Of a DNA stretch of 12,676 nucleotides, positions 1-7,620 are shown one piece after another. The stretch is from CAYYNP01 sp964472545. Lineage in GTDB: Bacteria > Planctomycetota > Planctomycetia > Pirellulales > Thermoguttaceae. The stretch spans positions 1 to 12,676 of the forward strand of contig CAYYNP010000285.1 of the NCBI GenBank assembly GCA_964472545.1. The letters run 5' to 3'. How positions within the stretch are numbered: position 1 is the first letter of the stretch; each line of letters opens with the position of its first letter. The notes beneath the pieces were generated by a model, which saw nothing but the letters and a program-made list of their open reading frames with translations, was not told the DNA's origin and searched no databases. A program made the position numbers and the translations under genes.

Positions 1-83
1 ACGAAGAGATCGCAGCTTCTCGCCCCAAAGACGCGACGTTGCCGGCGGCCGAAGTCGTCGACGCGTTGCTGGCCGGTGATTGA
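1..83 (+). CDS. C-terminal end of an unidentified protein (partial)
   Basis: An open frame enters at the left edge (reading from base 3) and stops at TGA 81-83, giving 26 residues that end AAEVVDALLAGD. The codons are GC-rich at the third position like the neighbouring genes, and the helical, acidic/alanine-rich tail looks like a normal C-terminus. Too little is present to name a family. The gene converges on putA with 89 bp between the two stops. No clear terminator hairpin is visible in that gap. Confidence 0.5.
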   Translation, partial: EEIAASRPKDATLPAAEVVDALLAGD

Positions 84-172
84 CGGGGCAGAAGCAGAGG
101 CGGGCATTCGATGTATGGTGTATTCGCCGCGTGGTCGCTCACACGGTGCGGGCATCGCAATACCGCGGAAAC

Positions 173-3100
173 CTACTCCAGTCCCGGGGCAAACCCGTGA
201 CGCATCGTGTTCTCCGTACAGCACCGCGGCTCGACGAAGTGCAACAAGTAATCGGTGCCGCCGGCCTTGGTGCCGACCCCGGAGAGGCCGAACCCGCCGA
301 ACGGCTGACGGCCAACCAAGGCGCCCGTATTGCCGCGGTTGAGATAGAGATTGCCCACGCGGAATTCCCGGGCAGCCCGTTGTAGGTGCAGCGGCCGCCG
401 GCTGAACACGCCGCCGGTGAGCTTGTAGCTGGTGCCGTTTGCAACTGCCAAGGCCTCGTCGAAATCGGCCACACGGATCACCGACAATACGGGTCCAAAA
501 ATCTCCTCTTGGGCCAGGCGGTGCTCGGGACGGATGCCGGAGAAGATGTGCGGGGCCACGTAGGGCATGCCCACGCGATCCTGCAGCCCCTCGGGCACGT
601 CGCAGGCCAATTCGAGCTTGCCCTCGTTGCGGCCGATGTCGATATACTCACGGATCTTCCCCGCGGCGCTTTCATCGATCACCGGACCAAAGTCCGTGCC
701 GGGTTCGGCCGGGTCACCGATGACCAGCGCGCGGGTCGACTCGATCAGCCGCCGCAGAAAGACGTCGTGTACTCCGTCGAGGACCACCGCCCGGCTGCAC
801 GCCGAACACTTCTGCCCACAATAGCCGAAGGCCGACTGCCGCACGCCTAACACGGCCTCGTCCAGATCGGCCGAGTCGTCGACGATGATCGCATTCTTGC
901 CGCCCATCTCGCAGACGACCTTCTTGACGAAGCCCTGTCCGTCGGGCGTGCATCCGGCCGCCTCGAGGATATCGAGTCCGACCTCTTTCGAGCCGGTAAA
1001 CGCGATCATCGGCACCCGCGGATCGCGGACCAGGGCCGAGCCGACCACGCTTCCCGAGCCGGGCAAGAACTGCAACACGTCGGCCGGCACGCCCGATTCG
1101 TGGAGGATCTTGCACATCGCCCTGGCGATCCCCCGCGTCTGCGTCGATGGCTTGACGATCGCCGTGTTGCCGGTCGCCAGCGCGGCGGCGGTCATGCCCG
1201 CGCAGATGGCCAGCGGGAAATTCCAAGGGCTGATCACCGCCACCACGCCGCGGGGTTGATGCGTGAGGTGATTTAGTTCGCCGACGAACCGGCCCAGCCG
1301 CTGCCGCTCAAAAAGCCCCACGGCGGCGCGGGCGTAGAACTCACAGAAATCGATGGCTTCGCACGTGTCGGCGTCGGCCTCGCGCCAGGTCTTGCCGGCC
1401 TCGCGGATCATCACGGCCGAGAGTTCGTCGCGGCGGGTGCGCATCGCCGCGGCGGCGCGGATCAGCGTGGTCGAACGCTCCACCGGGTCCATGTCGCGCC
1501 AGTCGGGAAAAGCGGCCACGGAGCGCGCGATCGCCGCGTCGGTCTGCTCGATCGTAATCTCTCCGTCGACCGCGGCGATTTCCACGGCCGCGATCGCCCG
1601 GGCAAAACGCTGCCGCTGGCCGGATTGGGCAAAATCGCGGGTCGGCTCGTTGATCATCGGGCGGCCGTCGCCAAGGCCTTCGATGGCCGGGCTGAGTTGG
1701 TGACGTTCGGCGTGCGTCGCCGTGCCGGCGGCAGCCAGACAAGAATCGTCGCCGGCGGGTGCATCGAGCGCATGCGGCGACGCCAGCAGTTCGTCTTCGG
1801 GAACGTCGTCGGAGAAACCGGCCCGCAGCCAGGACTGATTCGATGTGTTCTCCAGCAAACGACGCACGAAGTACGCCATGCCGGGGATCATCTCGCCAAC
1901 CGGCAAATACTCGCGCGCCCGCAGCCCCCGTTCGCGGGCGGCCGCCTTGAGTTGGTCGGACATCCCGTGCAACAACTGGATCTCCAGCGCCGACTCGGGC
2001 AGATCGTGACGCTGCAACAGGGCCGTCGTGTAGGCGATCGAGCGAAGGTTGTGCGATCCCAGCGCCAGCTTCACGCCCCCTTCACCGGCCCGGCGTGGCA
2101 TCTCGGCCACGAATTGCTCGGCCATCCGCTCGAAGCAGGCGTCGGTCTGGCGCTTTTCGGTCCAAACCGGCACGGGCCAACCCATCTGTTCGGCGTGGAT
2201 CAACTCGTAGTCCCAATAGGCGCCCTTGATCAGCCGGGCGGTCACCTGGCGGCCGGTCCGCTTGGCCCAGGCAATCAGCCGCCGGGCGTCGTCGTCGCCG
2301 CTGCGGAGAAACGACTGGATGGCGATGCCGGCGGGAAAGTCGATCTGTTCGCAACATCGCTCGAACAGCGCCAGCGTGAGCTCCTTCAACGCCGCCTGTT
2401 CCATGTCGAAGTTGACCAGCACGTCGTTCTTAGCGGCGGCTTCGAGGATCGGCCGCAAGGCCTCGGCGAGCCGGTCGAGCGAGCCGTCGAAGTCGATCGG
2501 GTCGGTTCGGGCGCACAGCGAACTGATCTTGATCGAGACGTTCGTCCGCGGCACCGGGCCGAGATGATCGGATTCGAGCAACGGATTCGCCCGCCAGTTG
2601 CGTGTTTCTGCGGGCAGGGTTTCGACCAGATCGAGATAGCGCCGCTGATAGACCTCCGCCTCGACGTCGCTGACGCAGGCCTCGCCGAGCAGATCGACAC
2701 TGAAGGCGACGCCCTGCTTCCAGAGCTTCCGCAACACGCCGACCGCCGAAGCCGCATCGGTGCCGGCGATGAAGTTGCCGGCCATGGCCTTGATCCGGCC
2801 GGCGATGGTGCGGCTCATCAGCCCCTTGGCCAGGCGTCCGGCCTTCAGCCCCAGCCCCATTCCCGGCGGCAGCGTGACGCCCGGCTGGGTGAGGTAGTCG
2901 CTCAAGCAGTCGTGTACCTGCTGCGACGTGGTGAGCATGGGAAAGACGTCGACGAAGCGAAACAACTGGATCTTGAACGTGGGGTCCTTCATGGCCCAGT
3001 TCATCAACCCCTCGGACCAGAATTTGGCCGAGAGGAGCCCCGCGCGGTGGCGACGGGCGTGGCCGAGCAGTTCACCGCCGATTTGGCGGGCCAGCCGTTC

Positions 3101-3214
3101 GGCCTCGACGTCTCGTGGTTGGCGTCCATCGGGAGCCGTCTGGCTTGAGGCCGCCGGCTGTGAAGGCGTGCCCGACGGGGCCGGGTCTGACTTCCTGCGA
3201 TCGAACAACGCCAT
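173..3214 (-). CDS. putA: Bifunctional proline dehydrogenase / L-glutamate gamma-semialdehyde dehydrogenase (PutA)
   Basis: This enzyme oxidises proline to P5C with FAD, then glutamate semialdehyde to glutamate with NAD+. It has 1013 residues, the short PutA form: there is no ribbon-helix-helix repressor domain at the N-terminus and no long C-terminal extension. Residues 1-35 are a Pro/Ser/Gln-rich tail. The PRODH barrel spans about 60-470, with VNFDMEQ (267-273), RLIKGAYWDYE (327-337), LHGMSDQLK and RRLLENTSNQS (451-461), the Arg pair that holds the proline carboxylate. The ALDH part spans about 535-990, with ISPWNFP (661-667), FTGS (739-742), CEMGGKN carrying Glu769, and GQKCSACS with probable nucleophile Cys803. 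EEIFGPVLSV and PFGGFGLSG follow. The start is well supported: AGGAGG (3221-3226 on the complement) lies 6 nt before the ATG. With no DNA-binding domain, it cannot autoregulate as E. coli PutA does. Confidence 0.97.
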   Translation of the reverse strand: MALFDRRKSDPAPSGTPSQPAASSQTAPDGRQPRDVEAERLARQIGGELLGHARRHRAGLLSAKFWSEGLMNWAMKDPTFKIQLFRFVDVFPMLTTSQQVHDCLSDYLTQPGVTLPPGMGLGLKAGRLAKGLMSRTIAGRIKAMAGNFIAGTDAASAVGVLRKLWKQGVAFSVDLLGEACVSDVEAEVYQRRYLDLVETLPAETRNWRANPLLESDHLGPVPRTNVSIKISSLCARTDPIDFDGSLDRLAEALRPILEAAAKNDVLVNFDMEQAALKELTLALFERCCEQIDFPAGIAIQSFLRSGDDDARRLIAWAKRTGRQVTARLIKGAYWDYELIHAEQMGWPVPVWTEKRQTDACFERMAEQFVAEMPRRAGEGGVKLALGSHNLRSIAYTTALLQRHDLPESALEIQLLHGMSDQLKAAARERGLRAREYLPVGEMIPGMAYFVRRLLENTSNQSWLRAGFSDDVPEDELLASPHALDAPAGDDSCLAAAGTATHAERHQLSPAIEGLGDGRPMINEPTRDFAQSGQRQRFARAIAAVEIAAVDGEITIEQTDAAIARSVAAFPDWRDMDPVERSTTLIRAAAAMRTRRDELSAVMIREAGKTWREADADTCEAIDFCEFYARAAVGLFERQRLGRFVGELNHLTHQPRGVVAVISPWNFPLAICAGMTAAALATGNTAIVKPSTQTRGIARAMCKILHESGVPADVLQFLPGSGSVVGSALVRDPRVPMIAFTGSKEVGLDILEAAGCTPDGQGFVKKVVCEMGGKNAIIVDDSADLDEAVLGVRQSAFGYCGQKCSACSRAVVLDGVHDVFLRRLIESTRALVIGDPAEPGTDFGPVIDESAAGKIREYIDIGRNEGKLELACDVPEGLQDRVGMPYVAPHIFSGIRPEHRLAQEEIFGPVLSVIRVADFDEALAVANGTSYKLTGGVFSRRPLHLQRAAREFRVGNLYLNRGNTGALVGRQPFGGFGLSGVGTKAGGTDYLLHFVEPRCCTENTMRHGFAPGLE

Positions 3215-3258
3215 GCTGCACCTCCTGTGAAGGACACCCCCAGCTTGTTTCTACCCGA

Positions 3259-3272
3259 CGAACGGGCGTTCG
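3259..3272. promoter_or_regulatory. Short dyad in the putA / ABC-importer divergent spacer
   Basis: CGAACG-GG-CGTTCG is a perfect 6-bp inverted repeat with a 2-bp centre, lying 45 bp upstream of the putA start codon. Its size and symmetry would suit a dimeric regulator, and its place in a divergent spacer makes an operator plausible. Such short palindromes also occur by chance in GC-rich DNA, and no regulator gene is nearby. This is inference only. Confidence 0.2.
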
Positions 3273-3335
3273 GGAAGAGGCCCGCGTGTTCGAGGTATTG
3301 AGAAACGGCGGTACCTGTCGGGCATTCCGCGGGCG

Positions 3336-3344
3336 TGGTAAGAT
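3336..3344 (+). promoter_or_regulatory. Candidate extended -10 promoter for the ABC importer operon
   Basis: TGG-TAAGAT matches an extended -10 element (TGn followed by a TATAAT-like hexamer). It would start transcription near 3351, about 30 nt before the ATG at 3382. There is no good -35 hexamer at the usual spacing, which extended -10 promoters tolerate. The leader is too short for a cobalamin riboswitch. Confidence 0.35.
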
Positions 3345-3381
3345 AGATGCTCCAACGGCGTTCGCAGAGCCACCAGTTTTC

Positions 3382-4284
3382 ATGTCCCGCAAACTCCTCC
3401 TAACGACGGCGATTGTACTGATCTTCGTGGCAAGCCACGTGGCCAAGCAAGGGTTGCCTTCGCCCGACGCCCCCAGGCCAGACGAAGCCGGCCCCAGCCG
3501 GCGGATCGTCTCGATGGCCCCCAGCATTACGGAGACGCTTTTTGCGTTGGATTTGGGCGAACGTGTGGTCGGCGTTACGCGGTTTTGCCAATATCCCGAG
3601 GAAGCGCAGCAAAAGGCCCCGGTGGGCGGCTATATGGACCCGAATTTCGAGGCCATCCTGGGCCTGCGGGCCGATTTGGTGGTGATGCTCGACGAACACG
3701 CGCGGTCCCAGCCGGCGTTCGGCAAACTGGGTTTACAGACGCTCTCGGTCTGTCACCGGGACCTCGACGGCATCCTCGATTCGATCACCGCGATTGGCAG
3801 CCGTTGCAGGAGGGAGGAGTTGGCAAGGCAGAAGGTCGACGACATTCGCGCGCGACTGGAGCGCGTAAGGCAGAAGACGGCCGGGCTTGAACGTCCGCGG
3901 GTGATGATCGCCGTGGGACGCACCCGCATCGGCAGCGGACGGCTGGAAGACCTTTGCATCGCCGGGCTGGACCGCCATCTCAACCGCATCATCGAGGCGG
4001 CCGGAGGACAGAACGCCTACCAACTCGGCGCCGCGCCGTTTCCCGTCGTCTCGCACGAAGGCGTGCTGAGAATGGATCCGGAAGTGATCGTCGACCTGGT
4101 CCGCACCGACCTGCCTGAGGAGAGGATCCGCAGCGACTGGCAGCAGGTCAACGGCGTCCTGGCGGTTCGCGACGAGCGAGTACACGTAGTCGATGATGAT
4201 TTCGCGACGATCCCCGGTCCGCGATTCATTCTGTTGGTCGAGAAGCTTGCCCGGCTGATCCACCCGGACGTGCCGTGGGATTGA
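3382..4284 (+). CDS. ABC importer substrate-binding protein, BtuF/FepB type (cobalamin or iron chelate)
   Basis: This 300-residue protein has the periplasmic binding protein type 2 fold (Peripla_BP_2). Residues 1-20 (MSRKLLLTTAIVLIFVASHV) form a signal peptide or membrane anchor with no lipobox Cys. The N-lobe opens with RIVSMAPSITETLFAL (41-56) and GERVVGVTRFCQYPEEA, then VGGYMDPNFEAILGLRADLVV, the typical BtuF-like layout. The C-lobe has GLDRHLNRIIEAAGGQNAY and ends with GPRFILLVEKLARLIHP. The open frame extends upstream to 3115, but that would overlap the putA start and its RBS; the ATG at 3382 puts the signal sequence at the N-terminus. The ribosome binding site is weak. ATPase and permease genes follow directly. 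Cobalamin, corrinoid or ferric siderophore are all possible; the sequence does not decide. No TonB receptor is in the window. Confidence 0.88.
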   Translation: MSRKLLLTTAIVLIFVASHVAKQGLPSPDAPRPDEAGPSRRIVSMAPSITETLFALDLGERVVGVTRFCQYPEEAQQKAPVGGYMDPNFEAILGLRADLVVMLDEHARSQPAFGKLGLQTLSVCHRDLDGILDSITAIGSRCRREELARQKVDDIRARLERVRQKTAGLERPRVMIAVGRTRIGSGRLEDLCIAGLDRHLNRIIEAAGGQNAYQLGAAPFPVVSHEGVLRMDPEVIVDLVRTDLPEERIRSDWQQVNGVLAVRDERVHVVDDDFATIPGPRFILLVEKLARLIHPDVPWD

Positions 4285-4297
4285 GGCGCCGGCTACC

Positions 4298-5092
4298 ATG
4301 AAGGTCATCGAAACCCACGACTTCTCGTTTCGCTTCGGCCGCAAGCAGGTCTTGTGCGACGTGTCGTTCGAGGTACGGCGCGGGCAGTACGTGACGATCG
4401 TGGGGCCCAATGGGGCGGGCAAGTCGACGCTGATCAAGTGCATTGATCGGATCCTCACCGGCGGCAGCGGCCGGATCGAAGTCTTCGGCCGCCCGCTGGC
4501 GAGTTATCGCCAGAAGGATCTTGCCAAACGGATCAGCTACGTGCCGCAGGCCGACGGCCGCGTGTTTCCGTTTACTGTCGAGCAGTTCGTGCTGATGGCC
4601 CGCTATCCGCACCTCAGCCCGTTCTCCTCGATCGGGCAGGAAGATCGGCGGGCCGTCCGGCAGGCGTTGGATACGACACATACGGCCGAGTTTGCCGATC
4701 GCCCCTTGGATACCCTAAGCGGCGGCGAGCGTCAGAATGTCTTCATCGCTGCGGCGTTGGCCCAAGGGGCCGACGTGTTGCTGCTGGACGAGCCCACCAC
4801 GTTTCTCGACTATCGTCACCAGGCCGAGGTCCACGCGCTGCTGGCCCGGGCGAACAAGGAATCGGGCGTGACGATCGTGGCCGTCAGCCACGACGTCAGC
4901 ACGGCCGCGCTGCAGAGCGATCAGATCGTGGCCCTGCGCGACGGCTCGATCGTGTTTCAAGGTCCACCGCGCGACCTGATGCAGCCGAACGTGCTGCGGC
5001 GCGTCTACGGCACCTCGCTGCTGCTGGTGGACCATCCCCGTGCGGACCTGCCGGTGGTGATCCCCGACGTGCCGACGGAGGGCAACGGATGA
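4298..5092 (+). CDS. ABC importer ATP-binding protein, FecE/BtuD family
   Basis: This 264-residue cytoplasmic ATPase powers the importer. All nucleotide-binding motifs are intact: Walker A GPNGAGKST (36-44), Q-loop Gln84 in YVPQADG, signature LSGGERQ (140-146), Walker B VLLLDEPT (160-167) and switch His198 in AVSHD. The segment ITGG/VFGRPLASY is typical of the FecE/FhuC/BtuD subfamily, and length is normal. The gene starts 13 nt after the binding-protein stop with only a weak GAGG-like site, so translation is probably coupled to the upstream gene. Its TGA overlaps the permease ATG (ATGA), which indicates one operon. Confidence 0.95.
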   Translation: MKVIETHDFSFRFGRKQVLCDVSFEVRRGQYVTIVGPNGAGKSTLIKCIDRILTGGSGRIEVFGRPLASYRQKDLAKRISYVPQADGRVFPFTVEQFVLMARYPHLSPFSSIGQEDRRAVRQALDTTHTAEFADRPLDTLSGGERQNVFIAAALAQGADVLLLDEPTTFLDYRHQAEVHALLARANKESGVTIVAVSHDVSTAALQSDQIVALRDGSIVFQGPPRDLMQPNVLRRVYGTSLLLVDHPRADLPVVIPDVPTEGNG

Positions 5093-6072
5093 AGCGCCTG
5101 GTGGTCTTGATCCTGTTGCTGGTGTTTGCGGCCGTCGTGATTGCTGCGGCGCCCTTTTGCGGCATGGAAGACGTTCCCGTGGAGACGCTGTTCGGCGACG
5201 GCGACGAGGTGAAATCGGAGATCCTCTGGAAGATCCGCATCCCCCGGGTCTGCATCGCCTTCTTGGCCGGCGCGGCCTTGGCCACGGCGGGCATGGTGTT
5301 TCAGGCCGTGTTTCGCAATCCGCTGGCCACGCCGTTTACGTTGGGCGTTTCCAGCGGGGCCTCGCTGGGGGCCGCCGTTTGCATCCACCAGGGGCTGACG
5401 TTTGTCGTGTTGGGGTTCTCCGCCGTGTCGATCTTCGCCTTCAGTGGGGCGCTTGTGGCGATCTTCCTGGTCTACGGCCTGACACGTGCTCGGCGAGGAT
5501 TCTCCACGGCCACAATGCTGCTGGCTGGCGTGGCCGTGAGCTTCTTCTTCTCCAGCTTGATTCTGTTCTTGCAGTATCTCAGCGATTTTACCCAGACGTT
5601 CCAGATGCTCCGCTGGGTGATGGGTGGGCTGGAGAACGTGGTCGACTTTCCCGACGTGCTCAGCGTACTGCCGTTCGTCGTCAGCGGCTGTTTGATCGTG
5701 CTGGCCTACACACGGGAACTGAACCTCTTGACCACCGGCGAAGAGTTGGCCGCCAGCCGGGGCGTGGAGGTTAATCGAACGAAGATGGTGCTCTTCTTCG
5801 CCGCTTCGTTGATGGTCGGCGGCGTGGTGGCCGTCTGCGGCCCGATCGGGTTCGTGGGACTGATGGCGCCGCACATCTGCCGGTTGATGATCGGCCCGGA
5901 ACATCGCTGGCTAACTCCCGCCACGCTGGTCTTCGGCGGGTCGTTTCTGATCCTCTGCGACACACTGGCCCGAACCGTAATGGCCCCGGTCGAGCTGCCG
6001 GTGGGCATCGTGACGGCGTTGTTGGGCGGACCGTTCTTCCTTTGGCTGTTGTTGGCGCGGAAGGAGATCTAG
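5089..6072 (+). CDS. ABC importer permease, FecCD/BtuC family
   Basis: This 327-residue polytopic membrane protein is close to the usual length of about 330 for FecCD permeases. It has an N-terminal hydrophobic segment (about 4-22) and then a chain of hydrophobic helices to the C-terminus. Family hallmarks include the segment GMVFQAVFRNPLATPFTLG with the following GVSSGASLGA. Later come GPIGFVGLMAPHICRLMIG, the coupling-helix region that docks on the ATPase, and a closing PVELPVGIVTALLGGPFF. A GGAGG sits 7 nt before the ATG inside the end of the ATPase gene, and the two genes overlap by 4 nt. One permease gene implies a homodimer, as in BtuC2D2. The operon ends here; a hairpin repeat begins 8 bp downstream. 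Confidence 0.94.
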   Translation: MKRLVVLILLLVFAAVVIAAAPFCGMEDVPVETLFGDGDEVKSEILWKIRIPRVCIAFLAGAALATAGMVFQAVFRNPLATPFTLGVSSGASLGAAVCIHQGLTFVVLGFSAVSIFAFSGALVAIFLVYGLTRARRGFSTATMLLAGVAVSFFFSSLILFLQYLSDFTQTFQMLRWVMGGLENVVDFPDVLSVLPFVVSGCLIVLAYTRELNLLTTGEELAASRGVEVNRTKMVLFFAASLMVGGVVAVCGPIGFVGLMAPHICRLMIGPEHRWLTPATLVFGGSFLILCDTLARTVMAPVELPVGIVTALLGGPFFLWLLLARKEI

Positions 6073-6080
6073 ACCGTATA

Positions 6081-6134
6081 GTAGTCGTCTTGCTCCGCAA
6101 GACGGACCGACGTCTCGCGGAGCGCGATGACTAC
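6081..6134. repeat. Two-armed hairpin repeat (GTAGTC type)
   Basis: Two 24-nt arms (6081-6104 and 6111-6134) lie in inverted orientation around a 6-nt loop and match at 20 of 24 positions. Both ends read GTAGTC/GACTAC. Each arm is also nearly self-complementary: the left has GTCTTGC-TCC-GCAAGAC (7-bp perfect stem) and the right TCGCG-GAG-CGCGA. It could fold as one long cruciform or two small hairpins. It sits just after the permease stop and could end transcription from both sides, but there is no T-tract. The defined ends suggest a dispersed, MITE- or REP-like element. Confidence 0.65.
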
Positions 6135-6343
6135 CCTTCCCCGAAATGGACCATCGCCCCGCCCTGTTGTGCTAGATGCAGCCGCCGGTAGGCGGCGGCC
6201 AAGCCGTCGAAGACGCGGCCGGCAATCACCGGCACAGTTTCCCGTCGGCCGACGTCGGCCCGCCAAAGCGGCTGCAACTCGGCCGGAACCGAGTAGGACG
6301 AATGGCCGTTGTGGGCGGCGTCGTGGCGATGGGTGGGCCAGTC
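6131..6343 (-). pseudogene. Remnant of a PQQ-type beta-propeller protein, internally deleted
   Basis: On the complement, a 70-residue frame reads DWPTHRHDAAHNGHSSYS, then VPAELQPLWRADVGR, and then jumps to VPVIAGRVFDGLAAAYRRLH and FGEG before a stop. The first part looks like the entry into a PQQ-like beta-propeller (DWP.yRhD..rsG.s...P..l...W). The second resembles the last blade of the same proteins (vfDGlAaA.grLyl...dG.v.cfG). Several hundred residues expected between them are missing. No usable start codon is present: an in-frame TGA lies 12 codons upstream of DWP. The stop codon (CTA at 6131-6133) falls in the end of the hairpin repeat. Family assignment is from remembered consensus, so the blade numbers are uncertain. 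Confidence 0.5.
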
Positions 6344-6370
6344 GGGAGACTCATGTTTTATGGTTGATGA

Positions 6371-6384
6371 TCCCCGATTGGGGA
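6371..6384 (-). terminator. Small hairpin after the FGE-fold gene
   Basis: TCCCC-AATC-GGGGA on the complement forms a 5-bp GC stem with a 4-nt loop about 46 nt after the FGE-fold stop codon. No T-run follows, so it is a weak candidate terminator. Confidence 0.2.
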
Positions 6385-6429
6385 GACGACTTCAGTGATT
6401 CCGATCTTCGTTACCGATTCGATCGAGCT

Positions 6430-7455
6430 TTACGTCCCCTTCTTCGCGCTGAGCGCACAACGGAACCCGATACAGCCCGCCATTCGAAACGGCGTCGCGC
6501 TGCAGCGCAAGTTCCCGCGCAAGTCGTCCGGCGTGGCGGAGCCGCACTGGCAACCCAGCCGATAGACGCGCAGGAAGCCGCGTGCGGGGCCTTGTGGGTC
6601 GACGATCGATTGGTTCGCCGACGGCCGGCGGTAGTACTCCTCGTCGTAGAAGTCGGCACACCACTCGCCGATGTTACCTGCCAGGTCAAAGACGCCTTCG
6701 GGCGTGCGGCCGTCCGGAAAGCTGCCGACCGGTTTCAGGCCGCCGAGCGTGGGGCCGAAGTTGGCCCTGGTCTTACTCGGATCGTCGTTGCCCCAGGGAT
6801 AGGTTCGACTTTCGGTCCCGCTGTGTGCAAACTCCCATTCGGCCTCGGTGGGCAGCCGCTTGCCGGCCCAGTCGGCGTAGCCTCGGGCGTGAAAGTAGCT
6901 CGCGCTGCGGACGGGCAACCGGGCCCACTGGGCACGCGGCGGCACGAACTCTCCACCGTCGCCGCGGCGGATGCCTCCGGTGGCGTATTTCTCGTTGTCG
7001 TCGTTGACGAATTCGCAGTAGTCGGCGTAGGTTACCTCATACCGGTCGATGTAGAAGGGGCTGATTTGCACCTTGTAGGGCTCGTGTTCGGCAGGCTGCG
7101 GCGCACGGCCGCGTCGGACGAGATACTGGCCCGGTCTGGTCAGTTCGCCGCCGGCAATCCGCACCATGCCTTCCAGGACGCTCCCATCACTGCGATCGCG
7201 CGACCGGTGGATCGGGATCTGCTCCGGTTGTCGGCCCGTCTCTTGCAGCAATCGCAGGTAGCCCTGGTCTTCGGTGATCTCGCCGAGGCACTCCCGGCAA
7301 CACGCGTAGAATCTGGCCCCGGCAACGTCGAAGTGTAAGCCGCTATCGGCCGGCTTCCCATCGACAAGGCAAGCGTGCTCGCTCCCCAATGCCGCCGGCG
7401 CCAAACAAGCCGCTGCGGAAACGACGGCCAACGCGGCCCAACTGCAATTCGTCAT
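6430..7455 (-). CDS. Exported FGE-sulfatase-fold (SUMF1) protein with N-terminal Cys-rich (YHS/TRASH-like) module
   Basis: 341 residues from the ATG at 7455. That start has GGGAGA about 8 nt upstream and puts the signal peptide (about 1-24, ending PAALGS) at the N-terminus; a GTG at 7476 is the alternative. After export comes a small module with Cys29 (HACLVDGKP) and FYACCRECLG (49-58), resembling metal-binding YHS/TRASH domains. An FGE-sulfatase domain (about 97-334) follows, with FYIDRYEVTYADYCEFV, WAGKRLPTEAEWEFA (196-210), YPWGN and GVFDLAGNIGEW (254-265). The C-terminus departs from the family: the usual RV.RGGS core reads RVYRLGCQCGS (297-306), followed by further Cys at 318, 328 and 333. 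The CxxSxC-type active site of true formylglycine-generating enzymes is not visible, so this is probably not a sulfatase activator. Its function is unknown; metal binding in the cell envelope is a reasonable guess. Confidence 0.85.
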   Translation of the reverse strand: MTNCSWAALAVVSAAACLAPAALGSEHACLVDGKPADSGLHFDVAGARFYACCRECLGEITEDQGYLRLLQETGRQPEQIPIHRSRDRSDGSVLEGMVRIAGGELTRPGQYLVRRGRAPQPAEHEPYKVQISPFYIDRYEVTYADYCEFVNDDNEKYATGGIRRGDGGEFVPPRAQWARLPVRSASYFHARGYADWAGKRLPTEAEWEFAHSGTESRTYPWGNDDPSKTRANFGPTLGGLKPVGSFPDGRTPEGVFDLAGNIGEWCADFYDEEYYRRPSANQSIVDPQGPARGFLRVYRLGCQCGSATPDDLRGNLRCSATPFRMAGCIGFRCALSAKKGT

Positions 7456-7514
7456 GGCTTTCTCCCATCGGGTCACCGAACCGGGCGGCCAACGGCGGCG
7501 GCCACCCGGAAACC

Positions 7515-7543
7515 AGCCTACACGAAGCAGACCCTCGACGCAA
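7515..7543 (-). promoter_or_regulatory. Candidate sigma-70-like promoter for the FGE-fold gene
   Basis: On the complement, TTGCGT is followed after 17 nt by TAGGCT, in the 165-bp gap between msrA and the FGE-fold gene. It would give a leader of about 50 nt before the ATG at 7455. Spacing is ideal, though both hexamers are imperfect. Confidence 0.35.
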
Positions 7544-7620
7544 AGCGGTCGACCGGCGGATAACGACGCCCATCGCTTGTCGGACGGATCGAGCGGGCAG
7601 GAATCCGAGCAGATTCTCGG

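Noticed and set aside
1625..3148. 507-codon open frame on the + strand opposite putA
   Set aside because: It is antisense to a complete PutA with all motifs. Long antisense frames are expected in high-GC coding DNA, and the translation shows no family pattern.
3115..3381. Upstream extension of the substrate-binding protein to an earlier start
   Set aside because: It would overlap the putA start and RBS and bury the signal sequence 90 residues inside the protein.
3345..3381. Possible cobalamin riboswitch before the importer, prompted by a GCCACCAG string near 3369
   Set aside because: The leader after the likely promoter is about 30 nt, far shorter than a B12 riboswitch, and the other conserved stems are absent.
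6127..7338. 403-codon + strand open frame
   Set aside because: It lies opposite the FGE-fold gene and its composition is that of a shadow frame (Arg/Pro/Ala/Val runs). It has no motifs or ribosome site.
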